A stretch of DNA of 64,000 nt from Phycisphaerae bacterium (GCA_035275405.1 DATEMU010000001.1:248001-312000), one strand, 5' to 3'; positions 1 to 8,734 are shown, numbered from the stretch's first letter. Numbers and translations: made by a program. The notes: generated from the letters alone by a model not told the origin.

Positions 1-1904
1 AACTGCCCCTCGGCCATACCCAATACGAAAGCGGCGCGGACCGGCGGATGGCGGCTGCGCTCGATCGAGCCGACGAGCACTTGATCGAGTGTCGCGGGAA
101 CGAGGCCAACCGTGAACTCAGACAGACCGGTTTCGATGATTTCCTGAAATTGCCGGCCGCTCATCGGCTCGTCGCCGAGGGCGGCGATGGTCTCATCGAA
201 CAGCTTCACAAGATCCGCCCACACCTGCTCGTGTTCCTCGGCCTCATCCAGTTCGCCGCGGGTCGCAGCGGCCTCGCACCAGCGGGCCAGGGTCATGCGT
301 ACATCGAGCCGCTCCAGCAGGGCGTAGAGTTGGGCGATCCAGTCGCGGCAGGGGGCATTCGGCGTTTTCGAACCCTCCCCCCGGCCCTCTCCCTGGGAGG
401 GAGAGGGAGTGCTCGGCCACCAGTCGCCGATTCGGTCCATAAGGGCCCGGCGCGAATGATTGACCTCCGCCAGGGCGCGGACCGCCGCGGGCGTCGCCGA
501 GCGCCGGCGATCACCGGGCTGGGCGGGATACGTCCAGTTTTCTTCCCAGGAGGCGGGCGTACAAAGCCCGTGGGCCAGTTGATAGTTTTCCAGTGCGTCG
601 GCTTCAGCGTCCGGCAAACCGCACAGACCAGTCTTGAGCAACATGGCCATGGCCGCATCGAAGGGGCCGTCGGCCCGCATAGTGACCGTCGCGCGGACGA
701 GTTGCACGAGCGGGTGATGGTAGGTCTGGCGACGCCGATCGATGAAAAACGGGATGTGGTGCGCCGCCAACTCGGCGGAGATCAAATCGTGGTAGGGCGT
801 CAGATCGCGGACGATGATGGCGATGTCGCGGAATCGCAACGGGCGATCACCTCGCTGTACGAGATCGACGATCGCCCGCACGGCGGCGGCGACTTCCGCG
901 CGGCGGTCGGGGGCCTCGAGGAGCCGGGCAGAATTCGGAATTCGGAATTCGGAGTGCGGAATCAGGGAAGAGCGCCCGGGCATTGGCGCGAAGAGATGAC
1001 GTTCCAGGCAGGCCAGGCTGGGCGCGTTCGCGAATCGCGGGCAGTTCTTCTCGGAAAGGAGGATCGGTTCTTCGATCGTCACTCCGGCATCTCGAATGGC
1101 CCGCGCGAGGTGAAACCACGTTCGCTCGGTGCGGGCAAAGAGCGAAACGTCGTCGGGCTCGACTTCGAATTCGCCTGCGCGCCGGTGATCGGGATCCAGG
1201 AGCAGGGCCAGGTCGATATGCGCGACCCGCTGCGCCAGGGCGACGATCATTCGCATCTGCTGTTCCGTCAATCCCGCGAATCCGTCGATCCAGACCCGCG
1301 CCCCCCGCAGCCACTCAATCGCGTCGAGCCGCGCCCGCGCCAGATCGAGCACGCTCTCCGGATCGACGCGATCGTCGCCGAGATAGTCGAGATACGCCCG
1401 CAGAAGCAGGGCCATGTCGTGCAGCCGGGGGGCCGACGGATCGCCCGCCGTCTCAGCCGCTTGCGCCGCCCCGTCGAGTTGATCGACGGTCACGGCTTCC
1501 TGAAGCAACTCGACGATCCCGCTCGAGACAGCGGCAATGAATCCCGGCCGCTCGGCGACCTTGCCGAATTCGCGGAGGCGTCGACGATGCCGCTGGATCA
1601 GCCGTCGCAGCGCCATTTGCCGGCCCATCGGGGTAAGCGGCGTCGGAATCGGTCCACCGATCCTGGCCTCGCTTAGGATTCGATGGGCCAGCCGCCGAAA
1701 GCTCAACACCTCGCAGCGACCCAGCGCCCCCGACGGCGACCGCGCCAGAAGTCCGCGCTCCATTTGCAAGGCGGCCTGTTCGGGGACCAGCAGTATCAGC
1801 TGGGGGCCGTCCGTGAGACTGCGGGCCAATTCCTCGCCGATGCCCGCGAGGCATCGATGCGTCTTCCCGCTACCTGCCCGACCGGCAATCAGGCGAACCG
1901 CCAT
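1..1904 (-). CDS. addB: AddB/RexB-type ATP-dependent nuclease subunit, 5' part (C-terminus beyond window)
   Basis: Reading the minus strand from the ATG at 1904 gives one open frame to the left window edge (about 634 codons). It starts with a Walker A motif, GRAGSGKT, at residues 8-15, followed by a stretch typical of AddB ('LILLVPEQAALQ'). Near the edge it has the family-like 'FVLGMAEGQF'. AddB pairs with AddA to resect double-strand breaks in recombinational repair. An AGGTAGG-like ribosome site lies about 8 bases before the ATG. The C-terminal nuclease domain and its iron-sulfur cysteines would lie outside the window, so nuclease competence cannot be judged. Two repeat-derived peptides interrupt the frame without breaking it (residues ~313-325 and ~499-511). 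Confidence 0.85.
   Translation of the reverse strand, partial: MAVRLIAGRAGSGKTHRCLAGIGEELARSLTDGPQLILLVPEQAALQMERGLLARSPSGALGRCEVLSFRRLAHRILSEARIGGPIPTPLTPMGRQMALRRLIQRHRRRLREFGKVAERPGFIAAVSSGIVELLQEAVTVDQLDGAAQAAETAGDPSAPRLHDMALLLRAYLDYLGDDRVDPESVLDLARARLDAIEWLRGARVWIDGFAGLTEQQMRMIVALAQRVAHIDLALLLDPDHRRAGEFEVEPDDVSLFARTERTWFHLARAIRDAGVTIEEPILLSEKNCPRFANAPSLACLERHLFAPMPGRSSLIPHSEFRIPNSARLLEAPDRRAEVAAAVRAIVDLVQRGDRPLRFRDIAIIVRDLTPYHDLISAELAAHHIPFFIDRRRQTYHHPLVQLVRATVTMRADGPFDAAMAMLLKTGLCGLPDAEADALENYQLAHGLCTPASWEENWTYPAQPGDRRRSATPAAVRALAEVNHSRRALMDRIGDWWPSTPSPSQGEGRGEGSKTPNAPCRDWIAQLYALLERLDVRMTLARWCEAAATRGELDEAEEHEQVWADLVKLFDETIAALGDEPMSGRQFQEIIETGLSEFTVGLVPATLDQVLVGSIERSRHPPVRAAFVLGMAEGQ
371..410. 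repeat. Short palindromic dispersed repeat inside addB
   Basis: Inverted repeat CCCTCTCCC-TG-GGAGGGAGAGGG within coding sequence. Read on the minus strand it encodes the peptide 'PSPSQGEGRGEG', which I recognise as the product of a widespread repeat in planctomycete and related genomes. It stays in frame with addB. Confidence 0.6.
931..966. repeat. GAATTCG tandem repeat inside addB
   Basis: Three near-perfect 8-mers (GAATTCGG) followed by a diverged copy and a tail GCGGAATCAGGGA. On the minus strand it encodes 'IPHSEFRIPNS' in frame with addB. The same peptide type recurs in unrelated proteins of many genomes, which argues for a mobile or slippage-prone repeat and not for conserved protein structure. 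Confidence 0.6.
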
Positions 1905-2052
1905 GAAGAAAACCTACCTGTGCTTGGATACCCGACGCCGTCACAACGGATGCTAGCGCAGCAGGATTGTGAGCGACGATATAGAATGAGCGTCGCCGCA
2001 CTGACGGTCAAGAAAGTAACCTGGCACGAACGAGTCGGAGGCCCTTGCCCCC

Positions 2053-3504
2053 ATGTCTGTCGCCCTGCTTGCCGCCGTGCCCGAATGGATCACCTATTTC
2101 TATCAATTCACGTCGTACTTCATCCTGTTCCTCGCTGCGGTGATCTCCACCGCAACCGCCACGCCGATTTACATCCTCCTCGCCACGCGGCTGGGCTGGG
2201 TCGACCAACCCGGCGGCCGAAAGCGTCACGAACGCGCGACTGCGACCATGGGCGGTGTCGTGATCTTCCTTGTCGTGACGGGCGGAACGCTGGTCGCCCT
2301 GAACCTGGAAAACCTCGTCGGCGAGCGGCTGCGTGAAAAGGCCGCTTACGTTTACGGCCTGCTGGCCTGCACGGGCTGCATGGTCCTCTTGGGAATGGTG
2401 GACGACCGGCATCAGATTCGGCCGAAGATCAAGCTCCTCGTGCAGACCGTCGTGGCCATCGCGGCCGTTTCGCTGGGCTTTCGCGTCCAGGCGATCACGC
2501 TGCCGGGGTTTGATTCGGTGGAATTGCCGGTCGCCGTCGGCGTACTGGCTTCCCTTCTCTGGATCGTCGGGATCACGAACGCGATCAACTTGACGGACGG
2601 CCTGGACGGACTGGCGGCCGGGATTTGTTTCCTCGCCTCGGCGGTCAACGCCATCGTCGCGATCTGGCTGGGCAATCACTACATGACGGTCATGATGGTG
2701 CTCCTGGCCGGCTCGCTGCTGGGGTTTCTGCGCTGGAACTTCCACCCGGCCCGCGTGTTCCTCGGCGATACGGGCTCTCTGTCGTTGGGAATGTTTCTCG
2801 CCCTGGCCTCGCTGCAATCCGCGCAGAAGGCGCACACAGTCGTGCTGATCCTCGTGCCGCTGTTCGCCTTGGGATATCCGATCTTCGACACACTGCTCGC
2901 CGTTGGTCGCCGGATGGTGCGGGGCCAGCCGCTCTTCGCCTCGGACCGCGACCACATCCACCATCGCCTCGTCGATCGTGGCCGCAGCCCGTCGGCGGCG
3001 GCGATCCAGATCTACGCGGCGAGCGTGATCGTTTGCGTGTTGTGCCTGGCGGCCATGACGGCGCACCATTTCGTACTGGGGCTCATCATCCTTGGTGTCA
3101 TCCTCATGGCCCTGTTTTCGGCACGAGTCCTCGGCTACTTGGAATGGGGCGGATGGGCAGCCCGGTGGTCGGGTCGCCAGGAGACGAAGGTCCTCCATGC
3201 GGCGGCGAACCTGGCGCGGCTAAAGATCGCGCAGGCGTCCAACCCCCAGGAGCTGGTCCGGGCGCTGGCCATCATCGCGCCCGAAATCGGCTGCCGGGAG
3301 ATCGCCGTCACAGTGGAGGGGGCGGAGACGTCGTGGATAGAACCAGGAATGCTAGACGACAAGGGCCAGGGATTCGAAGTCTCGCTATCCAAAGGGCGAA
3401 AGGTCCGGTTCACGTTATCGTCGGATGGTGAACTCGATGTTGAGCGGCGGTCCTTGGTTGAGGAACTGGCCGGATTGGTAGGCCAACGTCTATCCACTCA
3501 ATGA
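2053..3504 (+). CDS. WecA/MraY-type undecaprenyl-phosphate sugar-1-phosphate transferase with C-terminal extension
   Basis: Multi-pass inner-membrane enzyme of the polyprenyl-phosphate N-acetylhexosamine-1-phosphate transferase family. It would start a cell-surface polysaccharide by moving a sugar phosphate from a UDP-sugar to the lipid carrier. Diagnostic motifs are in order: 'KRHERATATMGG' (57-68), VDD (116-118), 'NAINLTDGLDG' (176-186), 'FLGDTGS' (236-242) and 'DRDHIHHRL' (298-306). The last is typical of WecA/TagO rather than MraY. About 120 extra residues after the last membrane segment (~360-483) look soluble and are unusual for the family. GGAGG at 2037-2041 supports the ATG. The stop overlaps the next gene by 4 bases (ATGA). 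The exact sugar substrate cannot be told. Confidence 0.88.
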   Translation: MSVALLAAVPEWITYFYQFTSYFILFLAAVISTATATPIYILLATRLGWVDQPGGRKRHERATATMGGVVIFLVVTGGTLVALNLENLVGERLREKAAYVYGLLACTGCMVLLGMVDDRHQIRPKIKLLVQTVVAIAAVSLGFRVQAITLPGFDSVELPVAVGVLASLLWIVGITNAINLTDGLDGLAAGICFLASAVNAIVAIWLGNHYMTVMMVLLAGSLLGFLRWNFHPARVFLGDTGSLSLGMFLALASLQSAQKAHTVVLILVPLFALGYPIFDTLLAVGRRMVRGQPLFASDRDHIHHRLVDRGRSPSAAAIQIYAASVIVCVLCLAAMTAHHFVLGLIILGVILMALFSARVLGYLEWGGWAARWSGRQETKVLHAAANLARLKIAQASNPQELVRALAIIAPEIGCREIAVTVEGAETSWIEPGMLDDKGQGFEVSLSKGRKVRFTLSSDGELDVERRSLVEELAGLVGQRLSTQ

Positions 3505-4010
3505 GTGAAGCCTTAATAATAATTGTCGCTTTTGCCGCAGCGTATTGTGTGGAGGCATGGATTTGGTGGGTACGCCGGCTTGGGCACGCGTCGCGCGCAG
3601 GCAGAAATTCCATGCCTTATCTGGCGGAGCAATTCGTCTTAGACATCGGAATAAACTGGCACTACAGAGAGGGCAGGCGGGTCGCGTTTTTTGGCTGCCT
3701 CATTGCCATCTCGATTCTCCTATTGCGACACTTTCTCAGCGTCCCCGGCTGGATTTGTTCAATCATCATCTTGACCACGTGGGTCTGGCTTAGATTGCTC
3801 CTTGAAAGACTACGAATCAGGCGATTCGCATGGACAAAGAAAGTGGAAGCGATGAATTACGAAATGTGTCTCAAGTGCGGATATCCCCTAATAGGACTGC
3901 CTTCAGTACACTCTTGCCCGGAGTGTGGACGATCATACGATTTGTACGACGTCAAACTCGAATGGAGTCGTAGAATAAAAGAGGCGGAGAAGGAGAGACT
4001 AACCCTGTAG
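3501..4010 (+). CDS. Small membrane protein with C-terminal zinc ribbon
   Basis: 169 residues. Hydrophobic segments lie at about 4-24, 62-80 and 83-102, followed by a ribbon with Cys123, Cys126, Cys139 and Cys142 ('CLKCGYPL ... CPECG'). This ribbon-on-membrane-anchor layout is common in Phycisphaerae, but no function is known to me. The ATG overlaps the stop of the sugar-phosphate transferase gene (ATGA at 3501-3504), so translation is probably coupled and a role with that enzyme is possible. Base composition is visibly more AT-rich than the flanking genes. Similar proteins lie at 19640-20230 and 38828-39487. Confidence 0.75.
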   Translation: MSEALIIIVAFAAAYCVEAWIWWVRRLGHASRAGRNSMPYLAEQFVLDIGINWHYREGRRVAFFGCLIAISILLLRHFLSVPGWICSIIILTTWVWLRLLLERLRIRRFAWTKKVEAMNYEMCLKCGYPLIGLPSVHSCPECGRSYDLYDVKLEWSRRIKEAEKERLTL

Positions 4011-4017
4011 ACTGTTT

Positions 4018-5199
4018 TCATTCCGGTATCCCCAACACCGGCCGCTTCATCCTCCGATCGATGAAGGTGACAAACGTATTCATGATCAGGATCGCCCAGT
4101 AGCACTCCCCCTCCACGACGCCGTAGAGGCGCATAAAGATTGTGATCACGCCGACGCCCGCCCCGAAAACAAGCTGCCCCAGAGCCCGCATCGGCGTCGA
4201 CGTCATATCCCCCGCCAGCAGAAACGCACCGAGCATCAGTTGCCCGGCCGTCAGGTGGTAGAGCACGTAAGCCATGCCCACGGCGCGGCCCTGTTCGACG
4301 GCGAAGATTGGCAGCCAGTAGTATCCCTCGCCCTCCGTCCCGATCTTGACCGGCAGAATCGCCGCCGCGATGCCCGCCGCCGCCAGCACCGCGACCGGCA
4401 CGTGCCAGCGCAGATAGCCGCGGTAAATCAGGTACAGGCCCGCGACGATGAGTGCCAGTGTGCACGTCTCGCCGATCGCGCCGGGAACGGTTCCCAGGAC
4501 TGTGTCGTGCCAGGGAGGCAATGCATCTCGGAGCAACGGCTCAAAGATCATCTCGTCGTCGGGTTTGATCTTCCCGTCGGCAAAGCGGCGCAAGGCTGAG
4601 ACCGGCGGCTCCAGGAGCAGCGCGTCGCCGGGGGCGGTCTTCGGCTCCAACGTCCAGCCCTGATACTCCGACATCTCAATCCGCCGGGCCGAACCCAAGT
4701 CGCCGGTGAAAAGATGGCCGCGCGTCAGTAGGGGGATGGCGACATTCTGACCGGTCATGGCCAGGCTGTTGACGAAGAGCATCTGCACGGCGACGCGGCC
4801 GACGAGCGCGGGGTGCCAGAGGTAATGACCGAGTCCCCCGAAAAGGACCTTGCCCACAACGATGGCGATCATCGAGCCCATCGCGGCGATGTACCATGCG
4901 GCGGTCGCGGGAAGCGTGAGGGCCAAAAGCAGGCCGATCAACCCGGCATGGGTCAGTCCGCCGACGACCGGCCGGCCGCGAGCGAAGGCAATGGCGAAGT
5001 CGGTGACAATGGCGGCGCTGACGGCGGAGGCGATGACAACCAGTGCGGCGGGACCGAAGAGCGCGACTCCCCAGACCGCTGCGACCGTGGCTGCAAAGGT
5101 CCAGGCGCGGAGGATATCATGGTGGGAATGACCGCTGATTCGATGCGGCGGCGCGTCGGGCGACAAGATCGCGGGCAACGTCATGATGGCTGCGCTCAT
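4018..5199 (-). CDS. RnfD/NqrB-family membrane subunit (divergent)
   Basis: 393 residues with many membrane helices. Family hallmarks are 'FGGLGHYLWHPALVGRV' (canonical FGGLG-N-FNPA-GRV) and 'GAIGETCTLALI' (canonical GSIGETSALAL). In true RnfD/NqrB a threonine in an S-x-A-T type motif before the second hallmark carries covalent FMN. I find no such motif between the two hallmarks here. The gene starts 9 bases after the rnfC-like stop, so the two form an operon. No RnfA, B, E or G gene lies in the window. It is likely part of an inner-membrane redox complex, but a standard Rnf ion pump is unproven. Confidence 0.78.
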   Translation of the reverse strand: MSAAIMTLPAILSPDAPPHRISGHSHHDILRAWTFAATVAAVWGVALFGPAALVVIASAVSAAIVTDFAIAFARGRPVVGGLTHAGLIGLLLALTLPATAAWYIAAMGSMIAIVVGKVLFGGLGHYLWHPALVGRVAVQMLFVNSLAMTGQNVAIPLLTRGHLFTGDLGSARRIEMSEYQGWTLEPKTAPGDALLLEPPVSALRRFADGKIKPDDEMIFEPLLRDALPPWHDTVLGTVPGAIGETCTLALIVAGLYLIYRGYLRWHVPVAVLAAAGIAAAILPVKIGTEGEGYYWLPIFAVEQGRAVGMAYVLYHLTAGQLMLGAFLLAGDMTSTPMRALGQLVFGAGVGVITIFMRLYGVVEGECYWAILIMNTFVTFIDRRMKRPVLGIPE

Positions 5200-5208
5200 G
5201 TCGTGGGC

Positions 5209-6516
5209 TTATCTCTTCGTGGACGCGAAGCGGCGCTGGGTACGCTCAATGGTCTGCGAGAGCGGCAGCCCGGCCGGGCAGACGTAGCTGCACAGCCCGC
5301 ACCCAATGCAGGCCGAAAGCTCCGCGAACGCGTCCGCCGCGCAGCTCGGTTGTGATTCTAATTGCACGAGCGCCGGTGGATCGAGACCGATCGGGCAATC
5401 CTCGACGCACCAGCCACAGTGGATGCACGGGATCGGGCTTCGCCAGTCGGCGCCGGAGAAAAACAGGAGCGCGGTCATGTCGGCCGACACGACGGAGTCC
5501 CCTCGCGAAAATGCCGTGCCGGTCAGTGGGCCGCCGCTGATGACGCGAGCCATCTCGCCTGAATCGCCGAGCCGTTCGGCGAGGTGCGCGATGGGCGTGC
5601 CGATGGGAACTCGGTAGGTTCCGGGTCGCGTAATGGCATCGCCGGCGATCGTCAATAACGTGTGCGTCATGGGGCGGTTGTCAAAGATCGCGTCGGCCGC
5701 CGAGCGAACGAGCGCCAACGGGAGAACGACGGCGCCGACATCCAATCCGGTTCCGCCGGGCGGCACTTCCCGATCGAGCAGTGTTTTGATCAAGATTGTC
5801 GGGTGGCACTGGGGGTAACAGCTCGCCAAGGGCACGACTTCGACAAACCGGCCCATCGCCTCCGACTCGATGCGCCGCGTAACGCGCCGGTGCCGATACG
5901 GAATGGCCAGGATCACCCGGCGAACGCCCAGGGCGTCGGCAATCTCGCACGTCGCGTCCACGATGCGCCCGGGCTGTTCGACGATCGTCCGCAAGTCGGC
6001 CGTCAGATAGGGTTCCGTCTCCATCCCATTGACGATCAGATCGGTCACCCCGGCCGCCGTGGCCTGCCGGATGACGACGTGGGCCGGCCCGCGCGGCTGC
6101 GGACCAACGACACCGTGTTCGGCGAGCTGCGCAATAAACGACTCATCGCCCCAATCCCAGGCATGGTGATACGCCTCGTCCTGACCGTCGGGTTCCAGGA
6201 TCGCACATGGCAGGTAGCCGTCATGGGCGGTCCAAACACGGTCGAGCCGGGTGATCGTGCCGGAGGTCGGGGCGTGAACAGGCACCGAGTCGGTCGAAGT
6301 CGGCTGCGACAAGCGCTGACCGCGAAGCACGCGCTCGCCGGGCTTTACCAGTGAAGAAGTAGCGAGGTCCTGGCGGACCTGGAGCGGGATGTGCATGGGA
6401 ACCGAGACCGCCAGCGTCTCGCTCAGGCGGCGCGCGGTGATCGCCTTATGGTCCGGCAGAAAGAGGCCGCCGTCGAATCCACGGCGCGGCCCCAGCAAAT
6501 TGAGCAACAACGACAT
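5209..6516 (-). CDS. RnfC-like protein with two [4Fe-4S] motifs and degenerate nucleotide site
   Basis: 435 residues. The N-terminus matches RnfC ('GRR'-type start, 'GFDGGLFLPDHK', then 'PVHAPTSGTI'), and two ferredoxin-type clusters close the protein: C364/C367/C370/C374 and C403/C406/C409/C413. Two places usually tied to NADH/FMN binding differ. The glycine-rich GxGGAGFP region reads 'GPQPRGPAH' (about 138-146), and the 'NGAECEPY' motif reads 'NGMETEPY' (163-170). It therefore may not accept electrons from NADH in the usual way. It sits between an unknown membrane protein gene (24 bases upstream) and the rnfD-like gene (9 bases downstream). Confidence 0.8.
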   Translation of the reverse strand: MSLLLNLLGPRRGFDGGLFLPDHKAITARRLSETLAVSVPMHIPLQVRQDLATSSLVKPGERVLRGQRLSQPTSTDSVPVHAPTSGTITRLDRVWTAHDGYLPCAILEPDGQDEAYHHAWDWGDESFIAQLAEHGVVGPQPRGPAHVVIRQATAAGVTDLIVNGMETEPYLTADLRTIVEQPGRIVDATCEIADALGVRRVILAIPYRHRRVTRRIESEAMGRFVEVVPLASCYPQCHPTILIKTLLDREVPPGGTGLDVGAVVLPLALVRSAADAIFDNRPMTHTLLTIAGDAITRPGTYRVPIGTPIAHLAERLGDSGEMARVISGGPLTGTAFSRGDSVVSADMTALLFFSGADWRSPIPCIHCGWCVEDCPIGLDPPALVQLESQPSCAADAFAELSACIGCGLCSYVCPAGLPLSQTIERTQRRFASTKR

Positions 6517-6540
6517 CGGTGTGTAACTCAGGACTGTCGG

Positions 6541-7677
6541 TTAACGAGGCACGAAGCTAACCGTGATGTGCAGGATGGTCCAGTAGAGGAAGGATTCCGG
6601 GGCCAGGAGCCAGGCCAGTGAGGAAGTGCGATCCAGCCCAATGGTCCAGACCAGGCCAATAGCCATTAACACGACCACCATGCCGATATGCAGCGTCTTG
6701 AACCCGCGGACGCTGGTTCGCATCCATGTCCACCAACCTTGTGAGGGCGCTTTTGGGGGGTGCTTCGCGAATTGGTACGCCGCGAAGATGTACCAGGCGA
6801 CGACGTGAAAAAGGATGAGCGAGTACGCCCGCGCCGTGAGTATGAGAGAGAGGCCTAGGACGGCGGCGACGCCGAACATGACCTTGAAGAGGACGGCGTG
6901 ATTGCGAAACAGAGTCTGCACGTCGGGATACTTGAGCCGGGCGGCGAAATGCCGGAGTACGATGGCAAATCCCACCGCGGAAAGCACGAACGGTGTCACA
7001 CTCAAGGCGATTCTGAGCGGCAGGGACATGGAACCGTCCAACCAGGAGGCGTTCAGCGTCGCCCAGTTCGCCAGGGCCGAAGTCGGCTCCGTCAATTTCT
7101 TGTAATAGAGCCCGAAAGGGATCGGCGCCCATACGAAGGCCCCCATGGTGAAGACGATCAGCCCGGTCATCCAGCGCACGAGCCCCTTAAACGCCGTCTT
7201 GTCGGCGATGGGCGCGGCCTCGCCGAGGACGGTGTAGAACATTGCCTCGTCGCGAAGTTCGTGGACGAGGAAATAGAGATAGACGCCGCTGTAGAGGAGT
7301 AGATTGGCCTTTCCGCCGCCTTTCCAATAGAGGGTGCACAACGCCGCCCCGGCGATGAGCAGCCCTGCGGCCCACAGCCGTTGCCGCAGGTTCTGGTTCT
7401 TCGGCGAGGAGATCATGAAGAGAAACCCGATGACGATGTGCGGGATGGTGATGTAGCGCATCGCCGCCTCGGACGCCTCGCGAATGAAGCGGATATCGGC
7501 GGGGTGGCGGTGCAGGATGCTCCGCTCGAAGTAGTAGCCGCACCAGAAGATGAACACGATCGCCGCGGTATAGAGACCGGCGCGGAGGAAATTCCGCTCG
7601 GTCACGCCGAGTCGGGCGCGTTCCGGTCGGGCGGCGTAGTCGAGTGCAATCGGTGGAGAACTCGTCCCGTTGGCCAT
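6541..7677 (-). CDS. Multi-pass membrane protein of unknown function, first gene of RnfC/D-like operon
   Basis: About 378 residues from the ATG at 7677. An upstream in-frame TTG at 7773 would add 32 unconvincing residues. Roughly nine to ten hydrophobic segments are visible. Several histidines sit in or next to them ('ITIPHIVIGF', 'FLVHELRDEAMF', 'LILFHVVAWY', 'TLHIGMVV', 'YWTILHITVS'), so heme or metal ligation is conceivable. I recognise no family. Its stop lies 24 bases before the rnfC-like start, and all three genes share a strand, which suggests it is a partner subunit. It lies 110 bases downstream of lpxA, so co-transcription with lpxA is also possible. Confidence 0.7.
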   Translation of the reverse strand: MANGTSSPPIALDYAARPERARLGVTERNFLRAGLYTAAIVFIFWCGYYFERSILHRHPADIRFIREASEAAMRYITIPHIVIGFLFMISSPKNQNLRQRLWAAGLLIAGAALCTLYWKGGGKANLLLYSGVYLYFLVHELRDEAMFYTVLGEAAPIADKTAFKGLVRWMTGLIVFTMGAFVWAPIPFGLYYKKLTEPTSALANWATLNASWLDGSMSLPLRIALSVTPFVLSAVGFAIVLRHFAARLKYPDVQTLFRNHAVLFKVMFGVAAVLGLSLILTARAYSLILFHVVAWYIFAAYQFAKHPPKAPSQGWWTWMRTSVRGFKTLHIGMVVVLMAIGLVWTIGLDRTSSLAWLLAPESFLYWTILHITVSFVPR

Positions 7678-7787
7678 GTGCCGGTTGACTCCCAATCCAG
7701 CGAGGGTGCAGCAGCCCGTCCGTAGGCTGCCGACGAGTGACTTATACGATAGCCGAAGTATGCGAAGAGGCAACCCGTATCGCCGCG

Positions 7788-8600
7788 CTATTCCTCTTCC
7801 GCCGCTTCCACGAGTTCGGCTGCTTTTCGCCCGCCGATAAAGCCCAGCTTGGACGGCGATCCGAGAAACTCGATGATCCGCTTACCCGTCCGCGTTCGCG
7901 CCTTCTCGGTAAACGCCTCAACCGCCTTGCGAAAGGGCAACTCGGAGCGAAACAGGGTACGGTAGGCCTCGCGGACTTCGTTGATTTCGTCGGGCTTGAA
8001 CTCACCGGACCGGCGAAGACCGATCGCGTTGTACCCGACGCACTGCGACTCGTGCAGCGTCTTCATGTAAGGCGGCACATCCTTGGTCACGCGGGCCCCG
8101 CCGCCGACCATCACATATTCCCCGATTCGCGCGAATTGGTGGACCAGGACGTAGCCGCTGACGATGGCGTTGTCGCCAATGATGACGTGTCCGGACAGCC
8201 CGGTGCAATTATACACCTTCACGCCGTTGCCCAACTCGCAATTGTGGCCGATGTGCGCGTAGCCGAGAATAAAGCAGTTCTCCCCGACGATCGTCGACGA
8301 CTCCGGCTGCGTCCCCCGATGGATGGAGGCGAACTCGCGGATGATCGTGCCCGCGCCGATGCGGCAGTACGTCCGCTCGCCGCTGAAGTGAAAATCCTGC
8401 GGCAGGTGCCCGACGACCGCACCGGGATGGATCTCGCAGCGCTCGCCGATCTCCGTCCAGCCGGACAGGTAGGCGTTCGGATAAATCTTGACGCCTGCAC
8501 CGATCTTGACCGGCCCCTCGACGACGACGTGCGGGCCGATGTCAGCGGAAGGATCGATCTGCGCCTGTTTATCGATGATGGCGGTGGGGTGGATGGGCAT
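7788..8600 (-). CDS. lpxA: UDP-N-acetylglucosamine O-acyltransferase
   Basis: 270 residues, the usual LpxA length. It carries out the first step of lipid A synthesis, moving a hydroxyacyl chain from acyl carrier protein to UDP-GlcNAc in the cytoplasm. The left-handed beta-helix hexapeptide pattern fills residues 1-190. The catalytic histidine is His119 in 'AHIGHNC', equivalent to E. coli His125, and 'VHQFARIG' follows as expected. The C-terminal helical domain is present. It is transcribed divergently from rimO with 134 bases between. The presence of lpxA implies an outer membrane with lipid A. No other lpx gene is adjacent. Confidence 0.93.
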   Translation of the reverse strand: MPIHPTAIIDKQAQIDPSADIGPHVVVEGPVKIGAGVKIYPNAYLSGWTEIGERCEIHPGAVVGHLPQDFHFSGERTYCRIGAGTIIREFASIHRGTQPESSTIVGENCFILGYAHIGHNCELGNGVKVYNCTGLSGHVIIGDNAIVSGYVLVHQFARIGEYVMVGGGARVTKDVPPYMKTLHESQCVGYNAIGLRRSGEFKPDEINEVREAYRTLFRSELPFRKAVEAFTEKARTRTGKRIIEFLGSPSKLGFIGGRKAAELVEAAEEE

Positions 8601-8699
8601 CTGGTCGGCGTACTCCTGAGTCCAACTCGGAAATCAATAGCAACCGGATTCTAACTCAAGCCGGCCCCTATGACGAGTGCGGAAAGCGGTTGTACCGGC

Positions 8700-8705
8700 T
8701 ATAAT
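8700..8705 (+). promoter_or_regulatory. Candidate -10 element of rimO
   Basis: Perfect TATAAT 30 bases before the rimO GTG, in the lpxA-rimO divergent gap. No good -35 box is visible at the expected distance, so only the -10 is called. Confidence 0.4.
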
Positions 8706-8734
8706 CGGGCCATTGCCGCACGGAGTTATCGAGA

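Noticed and set aside
371-410. Terminator hairpin
   Set aside because: The palindrome lies inside the open addB frame and lacks a T-tract.
931-966. CRISPR-like array
   Set aside because: Direct 8-base repeats without spacers and inside a coding frame; no cas genes are seen anywhere in the window.
4018-7677. Complete Rnf or Na+-NQR operon
   Set aside because: Only C- and D-like subunits are present, and no other subunit gene is found within the window on either side.
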